Source: G963667675 sp964291545 (GTDB lineage: Bacteria > Chloroflexota > Dehalococcoidia > Lucifugimonadales > UBA3495). From it: DNA of 64,000 nucleotides. Both the position numbers and the translations under genes were made by a program. Shown piece after piece: positions 1-9,070 of this stretch. The DNA is taken from assembly GCA_964291545.2 (NCBI GenBank), contig OZ219861.1, positions 1 to 64,000 on the forward strand. The letters are read 5' to 3'. Each line of letters begins with the position of its first letter. The stretch's first letter is position 1. The notes below the pieces were generated by a model. It saw only the letters and a program-made list of their open reading frames with translations, was not told the origin of the DNA and made no database searches.

Positions 1-272
1 CAAGCGTTGTGGCCATTTTATTTGGTACAAGTGCCGGTGAACGCAGGTCCCATGCGGCATAAGACCGACATCGCGGCTGGGACCGTGCTCGAAGGAGCGT
101 AAAGCAACTGAATGCGGGAACAGGCCCGTCATCAAACTCGCCGCTTGGGGACTTTGACGAATAGCCAGTGGCAGCGAGTTCCGGACGTCGCACTAAGGGC
201 GCGGCGAACCACAAGAAGACCGTCTATGGCAACGATCTGAGCAAGTCCGGTTACCGAAGCGGTTCGTTAGTT
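1..272. other. Non-coding stretch at window start
   Basis: No credible gene, RNA or repeat is visible here. Open frames that cross it are the antisense of the kinase pseudogene that follows. Confidence 0.5.
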
Positions 273-2672
273 TCACTCGTCCGCCTGTTCCCGCGTCACC
301 TGCTTCGCCATGTAGTATCCGACGCGGGGCACGGTGAAGATGTAGGTGGGGTCCTGCGCGTCGTCGCCCAGCTTGCGGCGGAGCCTGTTGACCATGGTCC
401 GCACCAGCCCCGAGTTGCCAACTCCCCAGACCCTGCGCAGCAACTGGTCGTGGGTCAACACCCGCCCGGCATGGACCGAAAGCTCGTAGAGCAGCGCGTA
501 CTCCGTGGCGGTCAGCTCCACCGGATGCCCCGCCAGCGTCACCCGGCGTTGGGCGTAGTCGATGGACAGCCCGCCCGCGTCGTAGGGTTCGGACGGCTCG
601 GCCTGGTAGGGCGCGACCCGCTTGCGCAGCGCCGCCCTGATCCTCGCGACAAGCTCCGTCGGCGAGAAGGGCTTGACCACGTAGTCGGACGCCCCCATGT
701 CCAGGGCCCTGGCGACAACGTCGTCCTGGCCGTACATCGAAAGGAAGATGACCGGCACGTCCTCGCTCTTGAGGATGTCCTTCATCACCTCGAACCCGTC
801 GTTCCCAGGCAGCATCAGGTCGAGCAGGACCAGGTGGGGGCTTTCCTCATCCATCAGGCGGGGTACGTCCTCGGGGTTCCCGGTCGCTATAGAGACATAC
901 CCGGCCCTGTCCAGGGCGTCTCGAACGTACCTGAGCGCCTGGGGATCGTCGTCCACGGCGAGTACCCGCACCCTGCCCCGCACCGGACCGCGGGAGCCCC
1001 GGGCTGCGAAAGCGGGCATCTCTGCGCCGTCGATGTCTTCCCCCTCCGCCGCCGGAACGGTGAAGGTGAACCGCGCCCCCAAGCCCGGACCGTCACTCTC
1101 GGCCCAGATGCGTCCACCGTGCGCATCCACGATGCCCCTGCAGATGGCGAGAACCAGGCCGGAGCTCGCGATGCCGCTCCCCCGGTCCGCGCCCTCACGC
1201 CGCGAGAACCTTCTGAACAGGTGCGGCAGCTCCTCGGCGGGTATGCCCCTTCCCTCGTCGGCGATGGACACCGCGACGTGCACGCCCTCCTGCATGACGC
1301 TCACCCTGATGGGCGAACCCTCCGGCGAGTTCGTCGCGGCGTTTGTGAGCAGGTTGCCCAGCACCTGGACGATGCGGCGCCGGTCGGCCATTACGGGGGG
1401 CAGATTGGGCGCGAGCTCTATCTGAAGGTCCTCCCTTCCGTTGCCGTCCAGGAACCTTCCCCTGGCCTCGTCCACCATCTCTGCCACGTTGGCAAGAGCC
1501 GGCTTGACCGACAGGGTGCCCGTCTCGATGCGGGCCACGTCCAGCAGGTCGCCGATCAGCTCCCGCATGCTGTCGGACTGGTCGCGGATGATCTGGTGGA
1601 ACTGGCGCATCTCGGCGGGGTCGAGAGAGGTCCGCCTCCAGCAGCGTGTCGGCCGAGCCCTTGACGGCGGCCAGCGGTGTCCTCAGCTCGTGGCTCACCA
1701 TGGCCAGGAACTCGGCACGCAGCCGCTCCTGCTCCTCCAGCGGCGCAAGGTCCTGCAGCGTCACCACGTAGGAAGCTATCCCGCCACCCTCCGAGGGGAT
1801 GGGCGTGGCGTTGAGCAGAACGGTCACGCTCCGCCCGTCCGGCACCCGCAGAACGAGCTCCTCGGCCCGCACCGTCTCCCCCGCGCTCAACGCCTCGACC
1901 AGGCTGAACTCCTCAAGAGAGACCTCCCGCCCGTCGGAGCGGCGGAAGGTCAGCACGTCGAGCAGCTGCTCCGGCGATTGGTCTTCGTCACGCAGGCCGT
2001 CGACGATGCGCGTCGCCTCCCGGTTGAAGGAGACCGGCGCCCCGGTCCCGGCGTCGAAGACCACAACGCCCACCGGCGAGGTGTCCACCAGCGTCTCCAG
2101 GTCGGTCCGCGCCCGCCGCTCCTCCCGGTGCCTGCGGGCATTGGCGATGACCATCGCCGCCTGGGAGGCGAACATCACCAGCGTCTCCTCGTCATCCTCG
2201 CACGAACTCCGGGCCGGACTCCTCTCTTGCCAGGTAGACGGTGGCCACGCTCCGGCCCAGGTGACGGACGGGAGCCGCCAGGAACGGGCCCGGCGGGCAC
2301 CGGCAGGCCCGGCTCGGAAAGCCCCTGCGATGCGAGGTAGCCCGATAGGTCCGGCACCCTGAGCGGTCCGGGAATCCTGCCCAATCGCTCGAAGAACCAC
2401 GCCGCGTCGGGAACCTTCCACAGCCGCTCCGCCTCCTCGAGCGTCAAACCGGATGAGAGGACGTCCTCCGCTTGTCCTCGGCTTCGTCCAGGAGGATGAT
2501 CGCCCCGTATCGGGCCCTGAGTCAGGTCGCGGGCCGAGTCCAGGACGCCCTGAAGCACGGCGTCGAACTCCAGGCTCTCGTTGATGCGGAGGCTCGCCTC
2601 GCCCAGCCTGGCGAGACGCTCCCGCAGGGCCGATACCTCCTCGTCTCCGCTGGGTAAGCCTTGACGTAGCAT
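273..2672 (-). pseudogene. Broken copy of hybrid sensor kinase / response regulator
   Basis: This is a near-identical but frameshifted copy of the intact kinase at 6526-8937, in inverted orientation. Base-by-base comparison shows five indels, all insertions in this copy: about +1 near 2520, +2 near 2486, +1 near 2291, +1 near 2201 and +4 near 1627. They sum to +9, so the last open piece (273-1610: end of HisKA, ATPase, receiver, winged helix) is in the same frame as the start at 2672. The middle piece is readable only in another frame (HELRTPL is near 1690). The ATPase G2 box reads SSGLVLAI, as in the intact copy. Only the end differs strongly: the winged-helix recognition segment reads GVGNSGLVRTMVNRLRRKLG, closer to the third paralogue at 45963. 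It is either a decayed duplicate or, less likely, a gene with assembly errors. The C-terminal piece could in principle still be made as a response regulator. Confidence 0.85.
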
Positions 2673-2742
2673 GTTTCACATTCCCTTGAGAACCGGGCGC
2701 CATCGGCGTTCTGTGACCCACAGTTGTCGTAATGCACAATAC

Positions 2743-3246
2743 CTACCATCCCGGCGGTAGCCACTCCTCGAACCCGAAGGAACGAATGGTCCTCGCCGCG
2801 GACGCGGACAGCGGGTAGTCCCAGCGCTCGAAGAATGACACTAGGTCCCGCTTGACGATGGCGCTGGATCGGATCGCAAATCCGTCGAACGCGCCGCCAT
2901 AGATCGAGCGCGGATAGGCCGGATCGTAGTAGCTATGGAAGACAGCCTTCATGTCTTCCCATCCGAACTCGAAGATGAGATGGCGATACAAGGCCGTCTT
3001 TTCACAAGGGTCTGTTGCGGTGGACCACCTCCGGCTGCCAAGCGCAACATGTTCCAACGGAGCGGCACAGCCGTGGGTCGGCCGCGCGGTGTAGACATTG
3101 AAGTTATCGCCACTGTAGACGTAGTGGTTCAGCGTGTACATCGGGAACAGCTCGACCGCTGCTTCGATGATCTCACGGGTTTCCCTTCCAAAGCCCCAAT
3201 CGGCAGTTTGCCACTGCCACCGCGTCCCCCGGCCGAATCGAATCAA
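2743..3246 (-). CDS. C-terminal fragment, possibly of a secreted metallopeptidase-like protein
   Basis: An open frame of 167 codons from a TTG. The same frame continues upstream into the 3' end of the cadherin gene without a convincing start, so it looks like the tail of a larger lost gene. The C-terminus (FFERWDYPLS, then FGFEEWLPPGW) resembles the last segment of M60/enhancin-like secreted proteins, but no HExxH zinc motif is left. Family assignment is tentative and recalled rather than computed. It ends about 70 bp before the broken kinase, so it is probably debris at a rearrangement joint. Confidence 0.4.
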   Translation of the reverse strand: MIRFGRGTRWQWQTADWGFGRETREIIEAAVELFPMYTLNHYVYSGDNFNVYTARPTHGCAAPLEHVALGSRRWSTATDPCEKTALYRHLIFEFGWEDMKAVFHSYYDPAYPRSIYGGAFDGFAIRSSAIVKRDLVSFFERWDYPLSASAARTIRSFGFEEWLPPGW

Positions 3247-3277
3247 GTAGTCTGTCGCATTGCCCTCCAGCCTGACC

Positions 3278-6200
3278 TCACTCGGTCTGCGTAATCGTGA
3301 ACGAAATCTCCAGGATGCCCATCACGGCCCCGGCCAGGTTGTCCTCGGCGTAGGCCGTGACCTGCAGGGTGTAGCTACCCGCGGGCAGCGCCTGGCCGTT
3401 GAGGTCGCTCTCGTCGCCTTGGTTGGAATCCCCGAACAGGGAATAGGGGGCGATGTTCTCCGTATGCGTGAGCGTCTTGGCGCCACTCAACTCCAGCTTC
3501 ACGCTGCCCACCGTCTTGCCGGCCGCCAGATCGACGCGGATGCCGTAGCTGCCGCCGTCCGGGTCTGCCAGCGCCACGCTGGTCCCGTCGGTGAGCGTGG
3601 CCAGCGTCGACTGGTCCGAGGCGTCGACGAGGGTGAAGCCCGTCAGCGGGCCCGCGGTGGGCTCTTCCACCTCTCTAACGGAGATGTTGATCCAGGCGAT
3701 GTCCGTGCTGCCTCTGCCGTCGGCGACCTGCACCGTCAGTTCGTAGTCCGTTTCCGTATCGTAGTCCAGCGCGCCCGCCGTGGTGATTACGCCGGTGGCG
3801 CTGTCGATGGCGAACTTGCCGTCCTCATTGCCACTGTGCATGGTGAAGGTCAGGGTGTCGCCGTCCGGGTCGCTGGCGACCATGGTGTGCACGGTGGCGC
3901 CTACCGCCGCGTCCTCAGCCACGCCGACGTGGTACGAACTTTCGAACCGGGGCGCAGAGTTTCCCTTCGCGTCGGTCACGGTGATGAGCACGCGCGCGTA
4001 GGCAATGCCCCCGTTGCCGTCGTCGGCCTTCACATGCAAGCTGGGATACGGCATGGTCTCGTGGTCCACGTGCAGCACCGAGATTAGGCCGGTGGCCGGG
4101 TTCAAGTAGAACGTCCCGACGTACTTCCAACCCACGACGGTGTACGTGATTTGGTCTCCGTTGGAGTCGGTGGCCTGCACCGTGCCCAAGGTAGTTCCCA
4201 GGCTCGTGTCTTCGCGTATGGTGTATTTGTAGACGGTGGCGCCGAACTCCGGCGCGGAGTTCACCTCGGTTACCGTAACGTTCACCGTGGCCGTGGCCGT
4301 GCCGCCGAGGCCGTCGTCGGCCTGCACCGTCAGGGTGTAGGAGGAGGTGGTCTCGCGGTCCAGGACGCCCGCCGTGGTGATCGCGCCGGTCCTGCCGTCG
4401 ATGGCGAACACCCCGTCGCCGTTCCCGGCCTCGATGGTATAGGTGCGGGGGTCGTCGTCGCGGTCTGTGGCCGACACCCTGCCCAGGGCGGCGCCCGTCG
4501 ACGCGTCCTCGGCGATGGAGAAGCTGTAGGTCGCGCTGCCGAAGGACGGCGCGGTGTTGGAACTTCTCACGGTGAAGAAGACTTCCAGGGTTCCCAGATT
4601 GTCTCCGCCTCCGCCCCGCTCCGAGTAGGCCGTTGCGGTAAGGGTGTAGCTGCCTGACGGCAGGGCCTCCCCGCTGAGCGCGTTGGCGCCGCCGTCCCCG
4701 TACAGGGAGTAGGGGGCGACGCCTTCAGTCCTGGTGACCGCCTTGGCGCCCGCGAGCTCCAACTTCACGCTGCCGATGCTCGCGTTGGAGTCCACGTCGG
4801 CCCGGATGCCGTAGCTGCCGCTGTCCGGGTCTGCGAGCACCACGCTCCCGCCGTGGGACAGCGTCGCCAGCACTGCCTGGTCGGAGGCGTCGACGAGGGT
4901 GAAGCCCGTCAGCGGCCCCGCCGGGGGCTCTTCCACGTTTCTAACGGAGATGCAGAACTTGTCGGTGGCCGTGCTGCCTCTGCTGTCGGCGATCTGCACC
5001 GTCAGCTCGTAGTCCGTTTCCGTTTCGTAGTCCAGCACACCCGCCGTGGTGATTACGCCGTTGCCGTCGATGGCGAACTTGCCGGCCTCATTGCCACTCA
5101 GGATGGTGAAGGTCAGTCTGTCGTCGTCCGGGTCGCTGGCGACCACGGTGTGCACGGCGGCGCCTACCGACGCGTCTTCGTCCACGGCGGCCTCGTACGT
5201 ACTTTCGAACCGCGGCGCGGAGTTTCCCTTCAGGTCGATCACGGTAATGAGTACGTACGCGTAGCCAGCGCCCCCGTTTCCGTCGTCGGCCTTCACAGAC
5301 AACCTGGGATACGGCTTGGTCTCATGATCCACGTGCAGCACATAGATTACGCCGGTGGCCGGGTCCATGTAGAACCACCTCGGCCCGAAGATTCTCTGAC
5401 CCTCGATGGAGTACGTGATCCCGTCTCCGTCGGAGTCGGTGGCCTGCACCACGCCCAAGGGAGTTCCCAGGGCCGCGTCATCGCCTATGGTGAATTCGTA
5501 GATCCTGGCGCCAAACTCCGGCACGGAGTTCAGCGTAACGTTCACCGCGGCCGTGGCCGCGCCGCCATTGCTGTCGTCGGCCTGCACCGTCAGCGTGTAG
5601 GAGGAGGTGGTGTCGTAGTCCAGCGCGCCCGCCGTGGTGATCGCGCCGGTGCTGCCGTCGATGGCGAACTTGCCGTCGCCGTTGCCCGACTCGATGGTGT
5701 AGGTGAGGCCGTCGTTGTCCGCGTCGGTGGCCGACACGCTGCCCACGGCAGTGCCCATCCACGCGTCCTCGGCGATGGAGAAGCTGTAGGTTGAACTGCC
5801 GAAGGACGGCGCGATGTTGGTCCGGGCAACCGTGAAGGAGACCTGCAGCGTACCCAACTGGTCTCCGCCTCCGCCCCGCTCCGAGTAGGCCGTTGCGGTG
5901 AGGGTGTAGCTGCCGGCGGGCAGCGCCTCCCCGCTCAACGCGTTGGCCCCGCCGTCCCCGTACAGCGAGTAGGGGGCGACGCTCTCAGTCCTGGTGACCG
6001 CCTTGGCGCCCGTGAGCTCCAGCTTCACGCTGCCGATGCTCGCGTTGGAGTCCACATTCGCCCGAATGGCGTAGCTGCCGCCGTCCGGGTCGGCCACCTC
6101 CACGCTCCCGCCGTTGGACAGCGTCGCCAGCACTGCCTGGTCGGAGGCGTCCACCAGCGTGAAGTCCTGGAGAGGTCCGGCCTGGGCGCCGGCATTGCCC

Positions 6201-6298
6201 GCCGTCAACAGCACTGCCAGACCGACCAGCAGGGCCAGGGCCGCCAGGAGCGGCAGGCGGATGGCCGTGAGGATGTTCCGGCGGTCCGAGTCGGTCAT
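3278..6298 (-). CDS. Secreted cadherin-repeat protein with three tandem modules
   Basis: About 1,006 residues. The start at 6298 is chosen because GGAGGAA lies about 9 bases upstream; a further in-frame ATG at 6412 lacks this. Residues 1-40 form a signal peptide (charged start, long Leu/Ala helix, GNAGAQA cleavage region). The mature protein alternates an immunoglobulin-like module containing the motif FTLVDASDQ (starting near residues 41, 461 and 882) with sets of cadherin repeats whose calcium-binding signatures (DxDxD, DYDT, DPDGD) are intact. The repeat period is about 421 residues (1.26 kb), and the DNA of the units is very similar, which points to recent tandem duplication. No anchor motif is seen at the C-terminus, which ends in a beta-rich module. 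Likely role: calcium-dependent adhesion or a matrix protein outside the cell. It is transcribed divergently from the kinase at 6526, so the kinase may control it. Confidence 0.85.
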   Translation of the reverse strand: MTDSDRRNILTAIRLPLLAALALLVGLAVLLTAGNAGAQAGPLQDFTLVDASDQAVLATLSNGGSVEVADPDGGSYAIRANVDSNASIGSVKLELTGAKAVTRTESVAPYSLYGDGGANALSGEALPAGSYTLTATAYSERGGGGDQLGTLQVSFTVARTNIAPSFGSSTYSFSIAEDAWMGTAVGSVSATDADNDGLTYTIESGNGDGKFAIDGSTGAITTAGALDYDTTSSYTLTVQADDSNGGAATAAVNVTLNSVPEFGARIYEFTIGDDAALGTPLGVVQATDSDGDGITYSIEGQRIFGPRWFYMDPATGVIYVLHVDHETKPYPRLSVKADDGNGGAGYAYVLITVIDLKGNSAPRFESTYEAAVDEDASVGAAVHTVVASDPDDDRLTFTILSGNEAGKFAIDGNGVITTAGVLDYETETDYELTVQIADSRGSTATDKFCISVRNVEEPPAGPLTGFTLVDASDQAVLATLSHGGSVVLADPDSGSYGIRADVDSNASIGSVKLELAGAKAVTRTEGVAPYSLYGDGGANALSGEALPSGSYTLTATAYSERGGGGDNLGTLEVFFTVRSSNTAPSFGSATYSFSIAEDASTGAALGRVSATDRDDDPRTYTIEAGNGDGVFAIDGRTGAITTAGVLDRETTSSYTLTVQADDGLGGTATATVNVTVTEVNSAPEFGATVYKYTIREDTSLGTTLGTVQATDSNGDQITYTVVGWKYVGTFYLNPATGLISVLHVDHETMPYPSLHVKADDGNGGIAYARVLITVTDAKGNSAPRFESSYHVGVAEDAAVGATVHTMVASDPDGDTLTFTMHSGNEDGKFAIDSATGVITTAGALDYDTETDYELTVQVADGRGSTDIAWINISVREVEEPTAGPLTGFTLVDASDQSTLATLTDGTSVALADPDGGSYGIRVDLAAGKTVGSVKLELSGAKTLTHTENIAPYSLFGDSNQGDESDLNGQALPAGSYTLQVTAYAEDNLAGAVMGILEISFTITQTE

Positions 6299-6441
6299 CG
6301 GGCGGTTCCTCCTCAGCGTGGAACAGTCCCCGTCTGGCGTCCGCGGGGAGGACGCCTCCCAAGGGCAATCTGCTCTCCACGCCAGTATAGTCGCCGGATA
6401 TAACATATACATAAAAAACAGCCCGTGTTTTGTAAAATATC

Positions 6442-6470
6442 TTGTAAAAAACTGTTCGGAGCGGTACTAT
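6442..6470 (+). promoter_or_regulatory. Sigma70-like promoter of the hybrid kinase
   Basis: TTGTAA (6442-6447), a 17-bp spacer and TACTAT (6465-6470). The hexamers sit in an AT-rich stretch with a repeated TTGTAAAA motif that could be an operator. The upstream ATG at 6469 lies inside the -10 box, which supports translation from 6526. Confidence 0.55.
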
Positions 6471-6525
6471 GGCGCTTGGACCGGGCCGGGGAGCCCGAAT
6501 CCAGCCGGCGACCGGGGGAGAGAGG

Positions 6526-8937
6526 ATGGACCAGAACGACAGTCGGGACGAGGAGGTATCGGCCCTGCGGGAGCGTCTCGCCAGGTTGAGCGAGGCGAGC
6601 CTGCGCATCAACGAGAGCCTCGACTTCGACGCGGTGCTGCAGGGCGTCCTGGACTCGGCCCGCGACCTTACCCGGGCCCGATACGGGGCGATCATCCTCC
6701 TGGACGAAGGAGGACAAGCGGAGGACGTCCTCTCATCCGGTTTGACGCTCGAGGAGGCGGAGCGGCTGTGGAAGGTTCCCGACGCGGCGTGGTTCTTCGA
6801 GCGATTGGGCAGGATTCCCGGACCGCTCAGGGTGCCGGACCTATCGGGCTACCTCGCATCGCAGGGGCTTTCCGAGCCGGGCCTGCCGGTGCCCGCCGGC
6901 CCGTTCCTGGCGGCTCCCGTCCGGCACCTGGGCCGGAGCGTGGCCACCGTCTACCTGGCAAGAGAGGAGTCCGGCCCGGAGTTCGTGGAGGATGACGAGG
7001 AGACGCTGGTGATGTTCGCCTCCCAGGCGGCGATGGTCATCGCCAATGCCCGCAGGCACCGGGAGGAGCGGCGGGCGCGGACCGACCTGGAGACCCTGGT
7101 GGACACCTCGCCGGTGGGGGTTGTGGTCTTCGACGCCGGGACCGGGGCGCCGGTCTCCTTCAACCGGGAGGCGACGCGCATCGTCGACGGCCTGCGTGAC
7201 GAAGACCAATCGCCGGAGCAGCTGCTCGACGTGCTGACCTTCCGCCGCTCCGACGGGCGGGAGGTCTCTCTTGAGGAGTTCAGCCTGGTCGAGGCGTTGA
7301 GCGCGGGGGAGACGGTGCGGGCCGAGGAGCTCGTTCTGCGGGTGCCGGACGGGCGGAGCGTGACCGTTCTGCTCAACGCCACGCCCATCCCCTCGGAGGG
7401 TGGCGGGATAGCTTCCTACGTGGTGACGCTGCAGGACCTTGCGCCGCTGGAGGAGCAGGAGCGGCTGCGTGCCGAGTTCCTGGCCATGGTGAGCCACGAG
7501 CTGAGGACACCGCTGGCCGCCGTCAAGGGCTCGGCCGACACGCTGCTGGAGGCGGACCTGGACCCCGCCGAGATGCGCCAGTTCCACCAGATCATCCGCG
7601 ACCAGTCCGACAGCATGCGGGAGCTGATCGGCGACCTGCTGGACGTGGCCCGCATCGAGACGGGCACCCTGTCGGTCAAGCCGGCTCTTGCCAACGTGGC
7701 AGAGATGGTGGACGAGGCCAGGGGAAGGTTCCTGGACGGCAACGGAAGGGAGGACCTTCAGATAGAGCTCGCGCCCAATCTGCCCCCCGTAATGGCCGAC
7801 CGGCGCCGCATCGTCCAGGTGCTGGGCAACCTGCTCACAAACGCCGCGACGAACTCGCCGGAGGGTTCGCCCATCAGGGTGAGCGTCATGCAGGAGGGCG
7901 TGCACGTCGCGGTGTCCATCGCCGACGAGGGAAGGGGCATACCCGCCGAGGAGCTGCCGCACCTGTTCAGAAGGTTCTCGCGGCGTGAGGGCGCGGACCG
8001 GGGGAGCGGCATCGCGAGCTCCGGCCTGGTTCTCGCCATCTGCAGGGGCATCGTGGATGCGCACGGTGGACGCATCTGGGCCGAGAGTGACGGTCCGGGC
8101 TTGGGGGCGCGGTTCACCTTCACCGTTCCGGCGGCGGAGGGGGAAGACATCGACGGCGCAGAGATGCCCGCTTTCGCAGCCCGGGGCTCCCGCGGTCCGG
8201 TGCGGGGCAGGGTGCGGGTACTCGCCGTGGACGACGATCCCCAGGCGCTCAGGTACGTTCGAGACGCCCTGGACAGGGCCGGGTATGTCTCTATAGCGAC
8301 CGGGAACCCCGAGGACGTGCCCCGCCTGATGGATGAGGAAAGCCCCCACCTGGTCCTGCTCGACCTGATGCTGCCCGGGAACGACGGGTTCGAGGTGATG
8401 AAGGACATCCTCAGGAGCGAGGACGTGCCGGTCATCTTCCTGTCGATGTACGGCCAGGACGACGTTGTCGCCAGGGCCCTGGACATGGGGGCGTCCGACT
8501 ACGTGGTCAAGCCCTTCTCGCCGACGGAGCTTGTCGCGAGGATCAGGGCGGCGCTGCGCAAGCGGGTCGCGCCCTACCAGGCCGAGCCGTCCGAACCCTA
8601 CGACGCGGGCGGGCTGTCCATCGACTACGCCCAACGCCGGGTGACGCTGGCGGGGCATCCGGTGGAGCTGACCGCCACGGAGTACGCGCTGCTCTACGAG
8701 CTTTCGGTCCATGCCGGGCGGGTGTTGACCCACGACCAGTTGCTGCGCAGGGTCTGGGGGCCGGAGAGGACGGGGGAGCCCTGGCAGGTGCGCGAGGTGG
8801 TGAAGAGGCTCCGCCGCAGGCTGGGCGACGACGCGCAGGACCCCTCCTACATCTTCACCGTGCCCCGCGTCGGATACCGCATGGCGAAGGAGGAGAAGCA
8901 GCAGGGAGGAGGGCCGCAACAATACCTCGATGACTAG
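6526..8937 (+). CDS. Hybrid histidine kinase with receiver and winged-helix output on one chain
   Basis: 803 residues. The start at 6526 is preferred because GGGGGAGAGAGG lies directly upstream and the predicted promoter overlaps the earlier ATG. Domains in order: a GAF-like sensor (about 20-175), a PAS-like domain (190-310), HisKA with phospho-acceptor H324 in SHELRTPL, HATPase with N box (NLLTNAATNSPE), G1 (DEGRGIP), F box (LFRRF) and an altered G2 box SSGLVLAI near residue 500. A receiver follows, with acidic pocket VDDD, phospho-acceptor D613 and K662, then an OmpR/PhoB-type winged helix. It is cytosolic with no membrane segment, so it probably senses an internal signal and regulates DNA directly. 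The winged-helix recognition segment (GPERTGEPWQVREVV) differs from both paralogues in this window. It faces the cadherin gene across a 227-bp intergenic region, which suggests that gene as a target. Confidence 0.9.
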   Translation: MDQNDSRDEEVSALRERLARLSEASLRINESLDFDAVLQGVLDSARDLTRARYGAIILLDEGGQAEDVLSSGLTLEEAERLWKVPDAAWFFERLGRIPGPLRVPDLSGYLASQGLSEPGLPVPAGPFLAAPVRHLGRSVATVYLAREESGPEFVEDDEETLVMFASQAAMVIANARRHREERRARTDLETLVDTSPVGVVVFDAGTGAPVSFNREATRIVDGLRDEDQSPEQLLDVLTFRRSDGREVSLEEFSLVEALSAGETVRAEELVLRVPDGRSVTVLLNATPIPSEGGGIASYVVTLQDLAPLEEQERLRAEFLAMVSHELRTPLAAVKGSADTLLEADLDPAEMRQFHQIIRDQSDSMRELIGDLLDVARIETGTLSVKPALANVAEMVDEARGRFLDGNGREDLQIELAPNLPPVMADRRRIVQVLGNLLTNAATNSPEGSPIRVSVMQEGVHVAVSIADEGRGIPAEELPHLFRRFSRREGADRGSGIASSGLVLAICRGIVDAHGGRIWAESDGPGLGARFTFTVPAAEGEDIDGAEMPAFAARGSRGPVRGRVRVLAVDDDPQALRYVRDALDRAGYVSIATGNPEDVPRLMDEESPHLVLLDLMLPGNDGFEVMKDILRSEDVPVIFLSMYGQDDVVARALDMGASDYVVKPFSPTELVARIRAALRKRVAPYQAEPSEPYDAGGLSIDYAQRRVTLAGHPVELTATEYALLYELSVHAGRVLTHDQLLRRVWGPERTGEPWQVREVVKRLRRRLGDDAQDPSYIFTVPRVGYRMAKEEKQQGGGPQQYLDD

Positions 8938-9070
8938 GTGAAGAATTGCCTATACCTGAGTCGACACTGTCGAAGTGGAACCATCACGAGGCCGCGACAG
9001 CCTTCATGCAAGCTCACGCACCCATCCGGGAAGCCCACGAGGGGATGCCACGGCGCGGCTCTGTGGTCCG

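Noticed and set aside
168..1664. Long plus-strand open frame opposite the broken kinase
   Set aside because: It is the antisense of a GC-rich coding region, and its residue composition (many Arg, His, Pro) is typical of a shadow. The same holds for 6841-8922 on the minus strand.
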